A DNA stretch of 64,000 nucleotides from Streptomyces sp. NBC_00513 (GCF_041431415.1 NZ_CP107845.1:1550001-1614000); one strand, 5' to 3'; numbered from the stretch's first letter, positions 43,192-54,852 are shown. Translations and numbers: made by a program. Notes: generated by a model not told the origin, from the sequence alone.

Positions 43192-44727
43192 TCAGCGTCG
43201 GGCCGCCGCTGCGGCGTCCACCTCCTGCCCGGCGAGCCCGACCGGCCAGGTGTGCACGGGCTCGCCCCGGTGCGACAGCTCGCTGTAGCGCCGGGTGGTG
43301 GCCGCCAGCGCGTCGTCGCGTCCCAGGCCGGCCGCGACGGCCCGGTGGAAGGTGTCCACCTGCCAGGTCGCACCGTTCACCCGGAGCCGACACCGCTGTT
43401 CGATGATCCCCAGGTAGTGGTCCCGGTCCGCCGGCGCGATCCCCCAGGCGTCCAGCCCGGCCGCCGCCATCGGAAGCAGCTCGTCGAGCACCAACCGCAC
43501 CGCCGGCACGCTCGCCAGACCTCCGCCCCTGCCCCGACGCGGCCAGCGCAGCCGCGCGTCGATCCCGTACCGGCAGGCCGCGTCGAAGTTGGCCTCGGCC
43601 TCCGCGAACGGCAGCCTCGTCCAGACCGGCCGCTGCTCGTCCGCGAGCGTGCGCACCAGCCCGTAGTAGAAGGCGGCGTTGGCGACCACGTCGGCCACGG
43701 TGGGCCCGGCCGGCAGCACCCGGTTCTCCACCCGCAGGTGCGGCACCCCGTCGGCGACCCCGTACACGGGCCGGTTCCAGCGGTAGACCGTGCCGTTGTG
43801 CAGCACCAGCTCCTGCAGGCTCGGCACCCCTCCCTCGGCGAGCACCCGCAGCGGCTCCTCCTCGTCGCAGATCGGCAGCAGGGACGGGAAGAAGCGGACG
43901 TTCTCCGCGAAGAGTTCGTACGCCGAGTCCACCCACCGCTCCCCGAACCAGGTCCGCGGCCGCACACCCTGCGACTGGAGTTCGGGCGGCCGCGTGTCGG
44001 TGGCCTGGGTGAAGAGCGGCGGCCGCGACTCCCGCCACAGCTCGTGCCCGAACAGGAACGGCGAGTTGGCGCCGACCGCCGTCTGTACGGCGGACACCGC
44101 CTGGGCCGCGTTCCACACGTCCGAGAACCGGGCCGGGGTCACCTGGAGGTGCAGTTGCACCGAGGTGCAGGCGGCCTCGGGCACGATCGATCCGGAGGTC
44201 CAGGTCAGCCGCTCGACACCGTCGATGTCGAGGATGAAGTCCTCGCCGCGCATCATCAGGATCTGCTCGTTGAGCAGCGAGTACCGGTCCACGGCGGAGA
44301 GGTTGGCCAGAGCCAGGTCGGAGCGGGTGATCGTCGGCAGGATACCGATCATCACCACTCCGGCGTCGATCGCGGCGGCCTGCCGGTGGGCATAGTGCAA
44401 CCCCGCGCCGAGTTCTTCGGCGAGCTGGTCGAATACCCGCCCGCCGAGGCGGTGCGGGAGTACGTTCACCTCCAGGTTGAACATTCCGAGTTCGGTCTGG
44501 AAATCGGGACTCGCTATACGTTCCAGAACCTCGGCATTCACCATTCTCGGCAACCCGTCGGCACCCGCGAGATTCAGTTCGATCTCCAGTCCCATCATGT
44601 TCTTGGGCCGATCGAACCTCTTCTCCGCCAGAAGGCGCTCCAGCCCCTCCAGGCACTCGTGGAGCTTCCTTCGATACCGATGCCGATCGGACAGGTCGAA
44701 TCCGCCTGCCACGACCTTCTCCCCCAT
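43192..44727 (-). CDS. glutamate-cysteine ligase/carboxylate-amine ligase family
   Basis: A 511-residue ATP-grasp-unrelated GCS2-type ligase. NMMGLEIELNLAG is the N-terminal Glu-rich metal/substrate strand; LEVNVLPHRLGG, VPEAACTSVQLHLQVTP and VENRVLPAGPTVADV follow. ATG 44727 with GAGGAGGGACGC upstream. It resembles actinobacterial GCS2-type proteins, distinct from EgtA in length and neighbours. It probably joins glutamate or another carboxylate to an amine. 102 bp upstream of the CPBP gene on the same strand. Confidence 0.82.
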   Translation of the reverse strand: MGEKVVAGGFDLSDRHRYRRKLHECLEGLERLLAEKRFDRPKNMMGLEIELNLAGADGLPRMVNAEVLERIASPDFQTELGMFNLEVNVLPHRLGGRVFDQLAEELGAGLHYAHRQAAAIDAGVVMIGILPTITRSDLALANLSAVDRYSLLNEQILMMRGEDFILDIDGVERLTWTSGSIVPEAACTSVQLHLQVTPARFSDVWNAAQAVSAVQTAVGANSPFLFGHELWRESRPPLFTQATDTRPPELQSQGVRPRTWFGERWVDSAYELFAENVRFFPSLLPICDEEEPLRVLAEGGVPSLQELVLHNGTVYRWNRPVYGVADGVPHLRVENRVLPAGPTVADVVANAAFYYGLVRTLADEQRPVWTRLPFAEAEANFDAACRYGIDARLRWPRRGRGGGLASVPAVRLVLDELLPMAAAGLDAWGIAPADRDHYLGIIEQRCRLRVNGATWQVDTFHRAVAAGLGRDDALAATTRRYSELSHRGEPVHTWPVGLAGQEVDAAAAARR

Positions 44728-45222
44728 CGAAGCGTCCCTCCTCGAATGGGCCTGGCCCGGTGCACCCAGGCGCGCGTTACGGTCGATGATGCCCCGGCGG
44801 AGTGATCGATAACGCGGCGGGGGCGCGCATGGCGGACAGCGCGCGCCGGTTTGGCCCGAAGGGCGCTTCGGCACATTCGCCTGGCAAGCTCGAAAGCGCA
44901 AATTCCGCCTCGACTTTGCCTATTCCACATAACCGACGCTTTCCAGCCGAGCCCCCGTCCGGTAACCTCCGAGGTCAGCGCGACATGTTCGCGCGCAACC
45001 GGCATGAATGCCATGCCAGAGGGACCGGTAAGCGCCTTGTCGGCAATGGCCGGGACAGCTAGCCGAAACACTGCGTGAACACATGTCGTATAAACTCCGC
45101 AAACGAGGCAGAGAGTTGGCGCGCGGCCATTGCCCCTCAGCCCCCCTCTGGCCCCAGAATGCGACAGCGCCGTCCGCACCTTCCCCCGCACCCCAGGTCT
45201 CCCAAGTGAGAGGCGACCCACC
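44728..45222. other. long divergent spacer
   Basis: Nearly 500 bp between the ligase-like gene and the next plus-strand gene. No frame with ribosome binding site and coding bias was found. AT-richer patches near 44920-44945 and 45080-45105 may hold promoters; none is certain. Confidence 0.5.
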
Positions 45223-45843
45223 ATGCCGCTGCATGTCCCTCCGGCTCCCGCGCCCGCCCTGCGCTGCGTCCTCGCGGCACTCCGCTCCCCCACCGCCGTG
45301 CACGAGGCGCACACCCCGGCCCTGCGCAAGATCCAGGGTCCCCTGACCGCGGAACTCCCCCTGCCGGTCCACGTACTCGACCGGTTGCAGGCCTCGCCGC
45401 TCACGACCGGCGGCCGGCCGCCCCGCACGCGGTTGACCGGCTGGCGGTTCATGATCCGCAGCGGGGACCGTTTCGTCGCCGCGGCCGACACCCGGCTCAC
45501 GGCGGACGGCTGGGCCTTCTCCCACTTCTTCGAGGGCCCCTACGTGGCGGCGACCGAACGCGCCCTGCGTCAGGCCGAGTCGCTCGGCAAGAACCACCAG
45601 CCGAGACTCCTGTCCGTACCGGAGCTGTACATGCTGACCCTCTGGCTGCACGGGGCGGTCAACGCCGACGCCTCGGCGGGCCTGCCGGACGCCGCCGACC
45701 TGCTGATCCCCCTGGCCCCGGCGCCCCCCGGGATCGCGCCCTTCCGACCGCACACCGTGTCCGAGCTGCTGCCCGTACTGACCCGTCGACTCACTCCGCC
45801 CGCCCCTCCGGCACCGCCCGCGGTGGCCGCACCGGCGGCCTGA
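45223..45843 (+). CDS. hypothetical protein, 206 aa
   Basis: Unrecognised soluble protein. ATG 45223 (PLHVPPAPAPALRCVLAALR). Middle region KIQGPLTAELPLPVHVLDRL, FMIRSGDRFVAAADTRLTAD and VPELYMLTLWLHGAVNADA is well ordered; the C-terminus is Pro/Ala-rich. It has no signal peptide or membrane helix. GAGAGGCGACC precedes the ATG. Streptomyces-restricted as far as I can tell. Confidence 0.7.
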   Translation: MPLHVPPAPAPALRCVLAALRSPTAVHEAHTPALRKIQGPLTAELPLPVHVLDRLQASPLTTGGRPPRTRLTGWRFMIRSGDRFVAAADTRLTADGWAFSHFFEGPYVAATERALRQAESLGKNHQPRLLSVPELYMLTLWLHGAVNADASAGLPDAADLLIPLAPAPPGIAPFRPHTVSELLPVLTRRLTPPAPPAPPAVAAPAA

Positions 45844-45875
45844 CCGGCGCTCCTCGACCGGCGCTCCTCGACCGG
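45842..45875. repeat. short tandem repeat
   Basis: GACCGGCGCTCCTC twice (45842-45855, 45856-45869) then GACCGG, starting inside the stop codon of the preceding gene. Confidence 0.7.
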
Positions 45876-46043
45876 CATGGCCCAAGTTGCCCATTCGGCC
45901 TAGCCCGCTCGGACCACTGGTGAACCACCCGAAATGACAGGGGAGTTGGCCTGAACCGCCCGCACGAGTGATGCGTCCTCAATGTATGAGGACAGCTGCC
46001 GGGAAATACCTACGAAGCAGCCGTCGTGGGGGAACACTGAGGA

Positions 46044-46071
46044 CATGCTCCCCGCAGGCGCGGGGATGACC
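46044..46071. repeat. orphan type I-E CRISPR-repeat-like sequence
   Basis: ATGCTCCCCGCAGGCGCGGG GATGACCC keeps the type I-E layout TCCCCGC-4 nt-GCGGGGA with the 3' TGACCC-like end. Only one copy exists; no spacer array or cas gene is nearby. It sits 13 bp before the start at 46085. Confidence 0.4.
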
Positions 46072-46084
46072 CAGGGGGACGGCC

Positions 46085-46330
46085 ATGAATCACGCATCGA
46101 GCCGTAGCACACAGACCACATCGCAGCGAAAGAACGCATCCATGTGCCAGCACCAGCCAGCCTGCCCGACGTCAGACTCCGCCGACAGGGAGGCCGCGCT
46201 GCCCGTGGCCAACCACCCGGAACAGGGCTGGAGCCTGCTGTGCAACGGCGTCCTGCTCTTCGAGGACACCGGGGAGCTGTTGCCGGACGGCCAGATCATC
46301 GCCCCGCACCGGCCGCTCGCGGTCGCCTAG
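46085..46330 (+). CDS. DUF5999 small protein
   Basis: An 81-residue protein with the Streptomyces DUF5999 core CQHQPACPTSDSADREAALP, then VANHPEQGWSLLCNGVLLFE and DTGELLPDGQIIAPHRP. The core begins at an internal ATG (46142); I use 46085 because AGGGGGA lies 5 bp upstream of it. The alternative product is 62 residues. Conserved Cys/His residues may bind metal; function unknown. Confidence 0.8.
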   Translation: MNHASSRSTQTTSQRKNASMCQHQPACPTSDSADREAALPVANHPEQGWSLLCNGVLLFEDTGELLPDGQIIAPHRPLAVA

Positions 46331-46365
46331 GGGCCGGCCCGCACGGGACGACACGGAACACGGGG

Positions 46366-46406
46366 AAGGGGCCGGTCCCGGAGCATCGCTCCGGGACCGG
46401 CCCCTT
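46366..46406. terminator. bidirectional terminator before gcvP end
   Basis: A 19-bp perfect stem: AAGGGGCCGGTCCCGGAGC (46366-46384), loop ATC, then GCTCCGGGACCGGCCCCTT (46388-46406). It ends both DUF5999 and gcvP transcripts. Confidence 0.85.
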
Positions 46407-46437
46407 ACGTGTCACCTCACACGGCCACGATCACGAC

Positions 46438-49323
<2,886 letters not shown>

Positions 49324-49387
49324 GACGGAGGCCTCCTGGTCGTATGACCTGCGAGGGGCACCACGGCGCGGGCACCCGAACGGCCTC

Positions 49388-49612
49388 CCCCTCTGTCATC
49401 TCAACCTGAGAGCTTCACCGGGCCTCCTGGGTACGCCCACGAGATCCGGCTTTCACCGTCGGTGAGGAGAGGAACCGGCACAGATCATCCGGTACCCGCC
49501 CCTGCTTTCCAGAGTGGCCTCACCACGTGCGGTACGTATGCCTGAGAGATTCCGGGGAGGATTTGCTCCTTCGGCGCCTCCGTCACGTTCACTCGGAGGA
49601 CTCTCCCGCACA
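49388..49612 (-). ncRNA. tandem glycine riboswitch in the gcvP leader
   Basis: Two aptamers precede gcvP on the minus strand. The first (49525-49612) shows GCGGGAGAGTCC, GCGCCGAAGGAGCAA and AATCTCTCAGGC; the second (49388-49515) shows the later GGTGAAGCTCTCAGG with ACAGAGGG closing. The aptamers are joined by a short linker. Binding glycine would turn on gcvP, as known for gcv genes. Confidence 0.9.
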
Positions 49613-49731
49613 GGGTCGACAGCCGTGACCCAGCCTACCAGCGAGGTTCCGAACCCTCCCTCGAGTGGCCCCCTCCCCGAATATGCACTTCTGTAGTGAA
49701 TACGGAGGAGTTGCGACCATGTGGAGGGACC

Positions 49732-50124
49732 GTGCAGACCGACATCGATCCGCGCAGCCTGATCGGCCGCAAGGCATTCGACCGCAACGGGGCCAAGATC
49801 GGCACCGTGGACGAGGTCTACCTCGATGACGCCACGGGCGTACCGGAATGGGCCGCGGTCCGGACGGGCCTGTTCAGCCGCGACGCGTTCGTCCCCCTGG
49901 AGCCCAGCGAGGTGGTCGGGGAAACCCTGCGGGTCCCCTTCGAACGATCCCTGATCAGGGACGCGCCCGACTTCGGCGTCGGCCGCCACCTCTCTCCCGA
50001 GCAGGAGCTGCAGCTCTACCACCACTACGGACTGGACGTGACCCTGCCGACGGAGTTCCACCACCCGCCACCCCCGCCGAAGAACACCCCCCGCGACTTC
50101 GGCCGGCTCGCGGGCGAGGGCTAG
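49732..50124 (+). CDS. PRC-barrel domain protein
   Basis: A 130-residue protein with an N-terminal PRC-barrel (GRKAFDRNGAKIGTVDEVYL, VPEWAAVRTGLFSRDAFVPL) and a short tail with PPPPPK. GTG 49732 is used because GGAGGGACC lies just upstream. An alternative ATG at 49719 with GGAGGAG upstream reads another frame. Such proteins bind RNA or form scaffolds; role unknown. The stop overlaps the polymerase IV end. Confidence 0.8.
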   Translation: MQTDIDPRSLIGRKAFDRNGAKIGTVDEVYLDDATGVPEWAAVRTGLFSRDAFVPLEPSEVVGETLRVPFERSLIRDAPDFGVGRHLSPEQELQLYHHYGLDVTLPTEFHHPPPPPKNTPRDFGRLAGEG

Positions 50125-51635
50125 GCGGCGCCGGCGCCGCGCGGCCGCTCACCTCCCCCTCCGTCTTCCCCCACCAGCGGCAACGGATCGGACGGCTCCA
50201 GTTCCGGATCGTCCACCTTGAAGGTGCGCACACGCCCGGGCGCCGATCCCGGCCGCTCGAACCGTACGGTCACCCGCCCGACCCCGCTGCCCTGCACCCA
50301 CCCCGGCCCGTACACCGCGTGCCGCACGTCGCTCCCGGCCGGCCAGAACCGCCCGAGGGCGATCACGGCCTCCCCCGGCGTCCCGACGGCCCCGTCGCCC
50401 TCCGCGCCCCGTACGGCCCCTTCGGCCCCCGCCGGCTCGGCCGGAGCCCCGTCCGGGGTCCCGGCGCCGTCCGCCGCGTCCCCGCCCGACGACTCCGGGC
50501 CCTCCGCCACCGGATCCCCGGCGGGCCCGACCGCCTCCGCGCCCCCCTCCGCCTCGGCCTGGGCTTCGGCCTGGGCGAACAGGTCCTCCTGCGTGTAGTC
50601 CGCGAGCCCCGTCACCCCGACCCCCAGCAGCCGCACCCCGCCCGTGGTGTCCACACCCTCCAGCAGCCGTGCGGCCGCCTCCCGAACCACCCCCGGATCG
50701 TCGGTGGGCCCCCGCAGCGTCTCCGAGCGCGTCAGCGTCGAGAAGTCGTAGCGCCGCACCTTCAGCACGATCGTGCGCCCCGAGTGCCCCGAGGACCGCA
50801 GCCGCACCACACACCGGTCGGCGAGCCGCTGCACCTCGCCCCGGATCCGGACCCGGTCGTGCAGGTCCACATCGAAGGTGTCCTCAACCGAGACCGACTT
50901 CGCGTCCCGCTCCGCGACCACCGGGCGGTCGTCCAACCCCAGCGCCATCCGGTACAGCCCCAGCCCGTGCGAGCGCCCCACCATCCGGATCAACTCGTCC
51001 TCGCCGGCCTCGGCCAGCTCCCCCACGGTGGTGATCCCGGCACGCCGCAGGTGTTCCCCGGTGACCGGGCCCACCCCGGGCAGGGTCCGCACGGTCATCG
51101 GCGCGAGGTGCGCGCGCTCGGTCCCCGGCTCGATCAGCAGCAGCCCTGCCGGCTTGGCCTCCTCGGAGGCCACCTTGGCCAGCATCTTGGATCCCGCGAG
51201 CCCCACGGACCCGCTGAGCCCCGTCGCGGCCATGATGTCGGCCCTCAGCCGCTCCCCGGCCGCCCGGGCGGCGGCGGAGTCGAAGGCGACCTCGCCCGCC
51301 TCCAGGTCCACGAAGGCCTCGTCCAGGCTGAGCGGCTCCACGAGGGGCGACAGGGCCCGCAGGAGCCCCATGACGCGCTCGCTGACCGACTGGTACAGGC
51401 GGAACCGGGGGGTGAGGTAGGCGCCGTTCGGGCAGAGCCGTCTGGCCTGCGCCGTCGGCATCGCCGAGTGCACACCGAAGCGCCTGGCCTCGTAGGAGGC
51501 CGTGGCGACCACCCCGCGCGGCCCGAGCCCGCCGACGATCACGGCCTTGCCGCGCAGACTCGGCTTCGACGCCTGCTCCACGGATGCGTAGAAGGCGTCC
51601 ATGTCCAGATGCAGGATGGTCGGCGCGGCTCTCAC
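50121..51635 (-). CDS. dinB: DNA polymerase IV
   Basis: Y-family translesion polymerase, 504 residues. Catalytic motifs ILHLDMDAFYASVEQ and PLSLDEAFVDLEAG carry the metal-binding Asp residues. HhH segment LPGVGPVTGEHLRRAGITT and the little-finger domain follow. A long acidic Ala/Gly-rich region (from about residue 350) and PEPTIDE-like C-terminus are extra to the core. No clear beta-clamp motif at the end. Starts GTG. Confidence 0.92.
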   Translation of the reverse strand: MRAAPTILHLDMDAFYASVEQASKPSLRGKAVIVGGLGPRGVVATASYEARRFGVHSAMPTAQARRLCPNGAYLTPRFRLYQSVSERVMGLLRALSPLVEPLSLDEAFVDLEAGEVAFDSAAARAAGERLRADIMAATGLSGSVGLAGSKMLAKVASEEAKPAGLLLIEPGTERAHLAPMTVRTLPGVGPVTGEHLRRAGITTVGELAEAGEDELIRMVGRSHGLGLYRMALGLDDRPVVAERDAKSVSVEDTFDVDLHDRVRIRGEVQRLADRCVVRLRSSGHSGRTIVLKVRRYDFSTLTRSETLRGPTDDPGVVREAAARLLEGVDTTGGVRLLGVGVTGLADYTQEDLFAQAEAQAEAEGGAEAVGPAGDPVAEGPESSGGDAADGAGTPDGAPAEPAGAEGAVRGAEGDGAVGTPGEAVIALGRFWPAGSDVRHAVYGPGWVQGSGVGRVTVRFERPGSAPGRVRTFKVDDPELEPSDPLPLVGEDGGGGERPRGAGAA

Positions 51636-51690
51636 AGCCCCGATGCTGCCCTACGCCTCTGACAATCCCGCGGGAGCCCGCCGGAGCGCC

Positions 51691-52335
51691 TCAGACCGCC
51701 CGGTTGCGGCGCGCCGCCAGCTCGTCCGCGGGGTTCTGCCCGACCAGTGTCTCGCCGGTGTCGATCCGCTCGCCGTGGAGCTGGGACAGCGCGTTCTCCA
51801 CGTCCCGCCAGACCACGCCGATCGCGATGCCGAAGACGCCCTGTCCACCCTGGAGCAGGCTGACCACCTGATCGGGTGAGGTGCATTCATAGACGGTGGC
51901 ACCGTCGCTCATCAGCGTCATGCGCTCCAGGTCCGAGAACCCCCGGTCGCGCAGGTGCTGCACGGCGGTGCGGATGCTCTGCAGCGCCACCCCGGTGTCC
52001 AGGAAGCGCTTGACGATCTTGAGGACCACCACGTCCCGGAAGCTGTACAGCCGCTGCGTACCCGAGCCGTACGCGGGTCGGACGCTCGGCTCCACCAGCC
52101 CGGTCCGGGCCCAGTAGTCCAGTTGCCGATAGGTGATGCCGGCGGCGGCGCACGCCGTCGGCCCCCTGTAGCCGATCTGCTCGGGCGCCTGTTCCTCGCT
52201 CACCGGCCCGACCGGCGTCGGAACCGACTCCGGCTGACGGCGCGCGGAACCTGCCGCACCGCCGTGCAGCGGGTACGGCCCGCCGTCACTCCGTGCGGGG
52301 ATGCCCCCGGTCGTACCGTCGCCCGTGATCCTCAC
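51691..52335 (-). CDS. MerR family regulator (Rv1830-like)
   Basis: A 214-residue MerR-type regulator. The first ~50 residues are disordered; the HTH is GPTACAAAGITYRQLDYWAR with TGLVEPSVRPAYGSGTQRLY (wing). VVLKIVKRFLDTGVALQSIR continues the domain. It lacks metal-binding Cys pattern. Position matches Rv1830 in the M. tuberculosis cluster. GTG start. A palindrome lies 70 bp upstream. Confidence 0.85.
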   Translation of the reverse strand: MRITGDGTTGGIPARSDGGPYPLHGGAAGSARRQPESVPTPVGPVSEEQAPEQIGYRGPTACAAAGITYRQLDYWARTGLVEPSVRPAYGSGTQRLYSFRDVVVLKIVKRFLDTGVALQSIRTAVQHLRDRGFSDLERMTLMSDGATVYECTSPDQVVSLLQGGQGVFGIAIGVVWRDVENALSQLHGERIDTGETLVGQNPADELAARRNRAV

Positions 52336-52404
52336 GCCGACCCTCCGTCCTTGACCTGCCTCCTCGAAGGTAGGCAGTCACCAGGGGTGCGTCAACGATC
52401 GCCA

Positions 52405-52422
52405 CACTCGGCACGCCGAGTG
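52405..52422. promoter_or_regulatory. palindrome upstream of the MerR gene
   Basis: CACTCGGC-AC-GCCGAGTG, 70-87 bp before the MerR start, a candidate MerR or FtsR site; could also terminate the upstream gene. Confidence 0.4.
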
Positions 52423-52518
52423 ATAATCACCCTGAGAGTGGTTTCCCGTGTCCCTTTACGGGGAAAGGCTACTCGAATGGGCTGAAACTTCACGGAGGGT
52501 GACACGGCGCGCGCCGCC

Positions 52519-52992
52519 TCACTGCGGCCCGGTGCCGAAGTCCTCGGGCGAGATCTGGTCGAGGAACTCGCGGAACTTCTCCACCTCGTCCTCCTGCTCA
52601 TCGGGGATGGCGATGCCCGCGTCGTCGAGCACGCCGTCACTGCCGTAGATCGGCGTCCCCGTCCGCAGGGCCAGCGCTATGGCATCGGAGGGCCGCGCGC
52701 TCACCTCGACCCCGCTGGCGAAGACAAGCTCCGCATAGAAGACGCCCTCCCGCAGATCCGTGATCCGAACCTCGGTGAGCTCCTCACCGACCGCTTCCAG
52801 CACGTCCTTGAACAGGTCGTGCGTCAGCGGACGGGCAGGGGCCATGCCCTGTTGCGCGAAGGCAATGGCGGTCGCCTCCCCGGGTCCGATCCAGATGGGG
52901 AGGTACCGATCGCCTCCCACTTCACGCAGGAGCACGATCGGTTGGTTGGAGGGCATTTCCACCCGGACACCCACAACGTCGAGCTCGTTCAC
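52519..52992 (-). CDS. DUF151 bifunctional nuclease-like protein
   Basis: A 157-residue DUF151 protein (Rv1829-like). NELDVVGVRVEMPSNQPIVL, then LPIWIGPGEATAIAFAQQG and the SARPSDAIALALRTGTPIY block mark the family, known in plants and Mycobacterium as a bifunctional nuclease. GTG 52992. It lies between the two MerR genes, as in mycobacteria. Confidence 0.88.
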   Translation of the reverse strand: MNELDVVGVRVEMPSNQPIVLLREVGGDRYLPIWIGPGEATAIAFAQQGMAPARPLTHDLFKDVLEAVGEELTEVRITDLREGVFYAELVFASGVEVSARPSDAIALALRTGTPIYGSDGVLDDAGIAIPDEQEDEVEKFREFLDQISPEDFGTGPQ

Positions 52993-53044
52993 ACAGCAAC
53001 CCTAGGACCTGCCCGGCAGGTTTGGGTAGTCGGGCTCCCCCTGG

Positions 53045-53806
53045 TCAGTTGAGCCGGACCCCGAGGGCGGTCTGTACCAGGGCCTCGTGGAGCCGTACGG
53101 ACAACCCGGCGAGCTCCCTCATCGTGGCCTCCGCATGGGCCCTGGTCTGCGGGTTGCGGTGTCGGCGCAGCGGGGCCACGAGCTGTTCGACCAGACCGGC
53201 CTCCCGATCCGCGGCCGCTTTCATGGCGCGCAGATGGCGGGGCTCGAGCCCGAATCGACCGAGATCCGCGATCAACCGGGCCACGGTGACCGTCTCGGCG
53301 TCGAATCCGCCGCCCGGCGCCTCGGCGATGAGCCCGTACGATTCCCACTCGCCGAGCTGTACCTCGTCCACCTCGGCGGCGGAGATCAGCTCGGCGCGGC
53401 CCACCCGGGCCGCGGTGGAGCGCTCTCGCCCCACCTCGCCGTACACGGCGGCGGGGCTCGCGGGGTCGACGGAGTCCCCGTGCATGGTGGGCGACGGGAT
53501 GCGGACCTGCTCGCCGCGGTCGAGCGCGTCGAGCTGTTCGCGAATGACCTTCAGCGGCATGTAGTGGTCCCGCTGGAGGCGCAGGATCCGGCTCAGCCGA
53601 TCGACGTCGTCGGTGCTGAACTTGCGGTATCCGGAAGGTGTGCGCCGGGGCTCGACGAGCCCCTCCGCCTCCAGGAAGCGGATCTTCGAGATCGTGACGT
53701 CGGGAAACTCGTCACGCAGCATGGTGAGCACCGTGCCGATGCTCACCAGCCGCCCGGCCGAGGCGGCGGTGCCGTTTCCGGCACCGCCTGTCGGGGTGCG
53801 CAGCAT
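53045..53806 (-). CDS. ftsR: FtsR-like MerR regulator
   Basis: A 253-residue MerR-family regulator close to Rv1828/FtsR, which controls ftsZ in corynebacteria. The HTH is VLTMLRDEFPDVTISKIRFL with PSGYRKFSTDDVDRLSRIL. A long helical C-terminal region follows. Downstream of garA by a small gap, on the same strand. The symbol rests on synteny and HTH similarity; the target is not shown here. Confidence 0.8.
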   Translation of the reverse strand: MLRTPTGGAGNGTAASAGRLVSIGTVLTMLRDEFPDVTISKIRFLEAEGLVEPRRTPSGYRKFSTDDVDRLSRILRLQRDHYMPLKVIREQLDALDRGEQVRIPSPTMHGDSVDPASPAAVYGEVGRERSTAARVGRAELISAAEVDEVQLGEWESYGLIAEAPGGGFDAETVTVARLIADLGRFGLEPRHLRAMKAAADREAGLVEQLVAPLRRHRNPQTRAHAEATMRELAGLSVRLHEALVQTALGVRLN

Positions 53807-53825
53807 GGGACCTTCCCTTGACGGG

Positions 53826-54662
53826 TCAGATGCCCCGCAGGCTCGCGTAGAAGACCAGCCGGTACTTGCCGATCTGCACCTCGTCGCCGTTGTGCAGGGC
53901 GACGGAGTCGATCGGCTCTCGGTTCACGTACGTGCCGTTCAGGCTGCCCACGTCCGAGACGGTGAAGCCACCGTCCTGGCCCCGGCGGAAGTCGACATGC
54001 CGCCGGGAGACGGTGACGTCGTCCAGGAAGATGTCGCTCTGCGGGTGCCGGCCGGCCGTGGTCAGTTCGCCGTCCAAGAGGAACCGGCTGCCGGAGTTGG
54101 GGCCGCGCCGCACGATCAGCAGAGCGGAACCGGGGGGCAGCGCTTCCACCGCGGCCTGGGCCTCGGGAGAGAGCGAGGACGACACGTGCTGTTGCCCCGA
54201 CACCTCGGCCTCGTAGGCCTCAAGGCCCGAGATCGAGATCGTGGACGTGGTCTCCGAAGCACGCTCCGGCGTCAGACCCGGCCGCAGCGGCGCGCCGCAG
54301 CTGGAGCAGAACCGGCTGGCCGCATCGCTGCGGTGCCCGCACCTGCTGCAGATCTGCTCGGCCGACATGGACGGCTCCTCGCGCCGCGGCTGCCCCGCGG
54401 AGGCATTGGTGGCATACGGGTCGGGGGCAAACCCTCCACCCGCACTTGAGGTTGATGGTTCACCGAAACCTATGCGTCCGGTACCGGCAGGGTCAACAGC
54501 CGACGCGCCCTGCGCGCCCGAAACATCACCCGAGCCGGCGACCTCGTCGCGGAAGAGCGGCCGGTCGCCCTGCCCTTCCCCGTCTCCGTGCCCCGCGCGA
54601 TGCCTCGCGGCACCGCCTTCCTCGCGGTTCTTCTTGCCGAACAACTTCTCAAACAACTTCAC
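53826..54662 (-). CDS. garA: GarA-like FHA protein with zinc ribbon
   Basis: Phosphothreonine-binding regulator of 2-oxoglutarate metabolism. Residues 1-98 are a charged extension, 99-122 a zinc ribbon (CSRCGH...CSSCGAP), 137-140 the kinase motif ETTS followed by TISISGLE, and 175-278 the FHA domain (AGRHPQSDIFLDDVTVSRRH, VGSLNGTYVNREP). GarA/OdhI inhibit KGD until phosphorylated on the ETTS by PknG/PknB. GTG 54662 gives this form; an ATG at residue 99 has a strong GAGGAG and gives a GarA-sized form. Confidence 0.88.
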   Translation of the reverse strand: MKLFEKLFGKKNREEGGAARHRAGHGDGEGQGDRPLFRDEVAGSGDVSGAQGASAVDPAGTGRIGFGEPSTSSAGGGFAPDPYATNASAGQPRREEPSMSAEQICSRCGHRSDAASRFCSSCGAPLRPGLTPERASETTSTISISGLEAYEAEVSGQQHVSSSLSPEAQAAVEALPPGSALLIVRRGPNSGSRFLLDGELTTAGRHPQSDIFLDDVTVSRRHVDFRRGQDGGFTVSDVGSLNGTYVNREPIDSVALHNGDEVQIGKYRLVFYASLRGI

Positions 54663-54852
54663 GGGCGATTCCCCTTGACCGAAACAGACCCGCCCGTGGG
54701 GCAGGACGAACTCCGAATGCACACACCTGCCGATCCGGACATTCTCACAACGTCCGTAACCACCAGACAGTTTCCACCACGCACCGCGACTTCGGTGCCT
54801 CGACCCCCCGCAGGCATCCACCCGCGTGAGCCGCTCCACGTTACGCCCCGTG

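Noticed and set aside
42292..44727. A defence island of the CPBP protein with the ligase-like gene
   Set aside because: Both are common housekeeping-type families in Streptomyces; nothing else suggests defence.
45842..45875. A short 14-bp tandem repeat as a regulatory array
   Set aside because: Only 2.4 copies, overlapping a stop codon; likely replication slippage.
46020..46140. A CRISPR array around the orphan repeat
   Set aside because: No second copy occurs at 50-70 bp spacing on either side, and no cas genes are present in the window.
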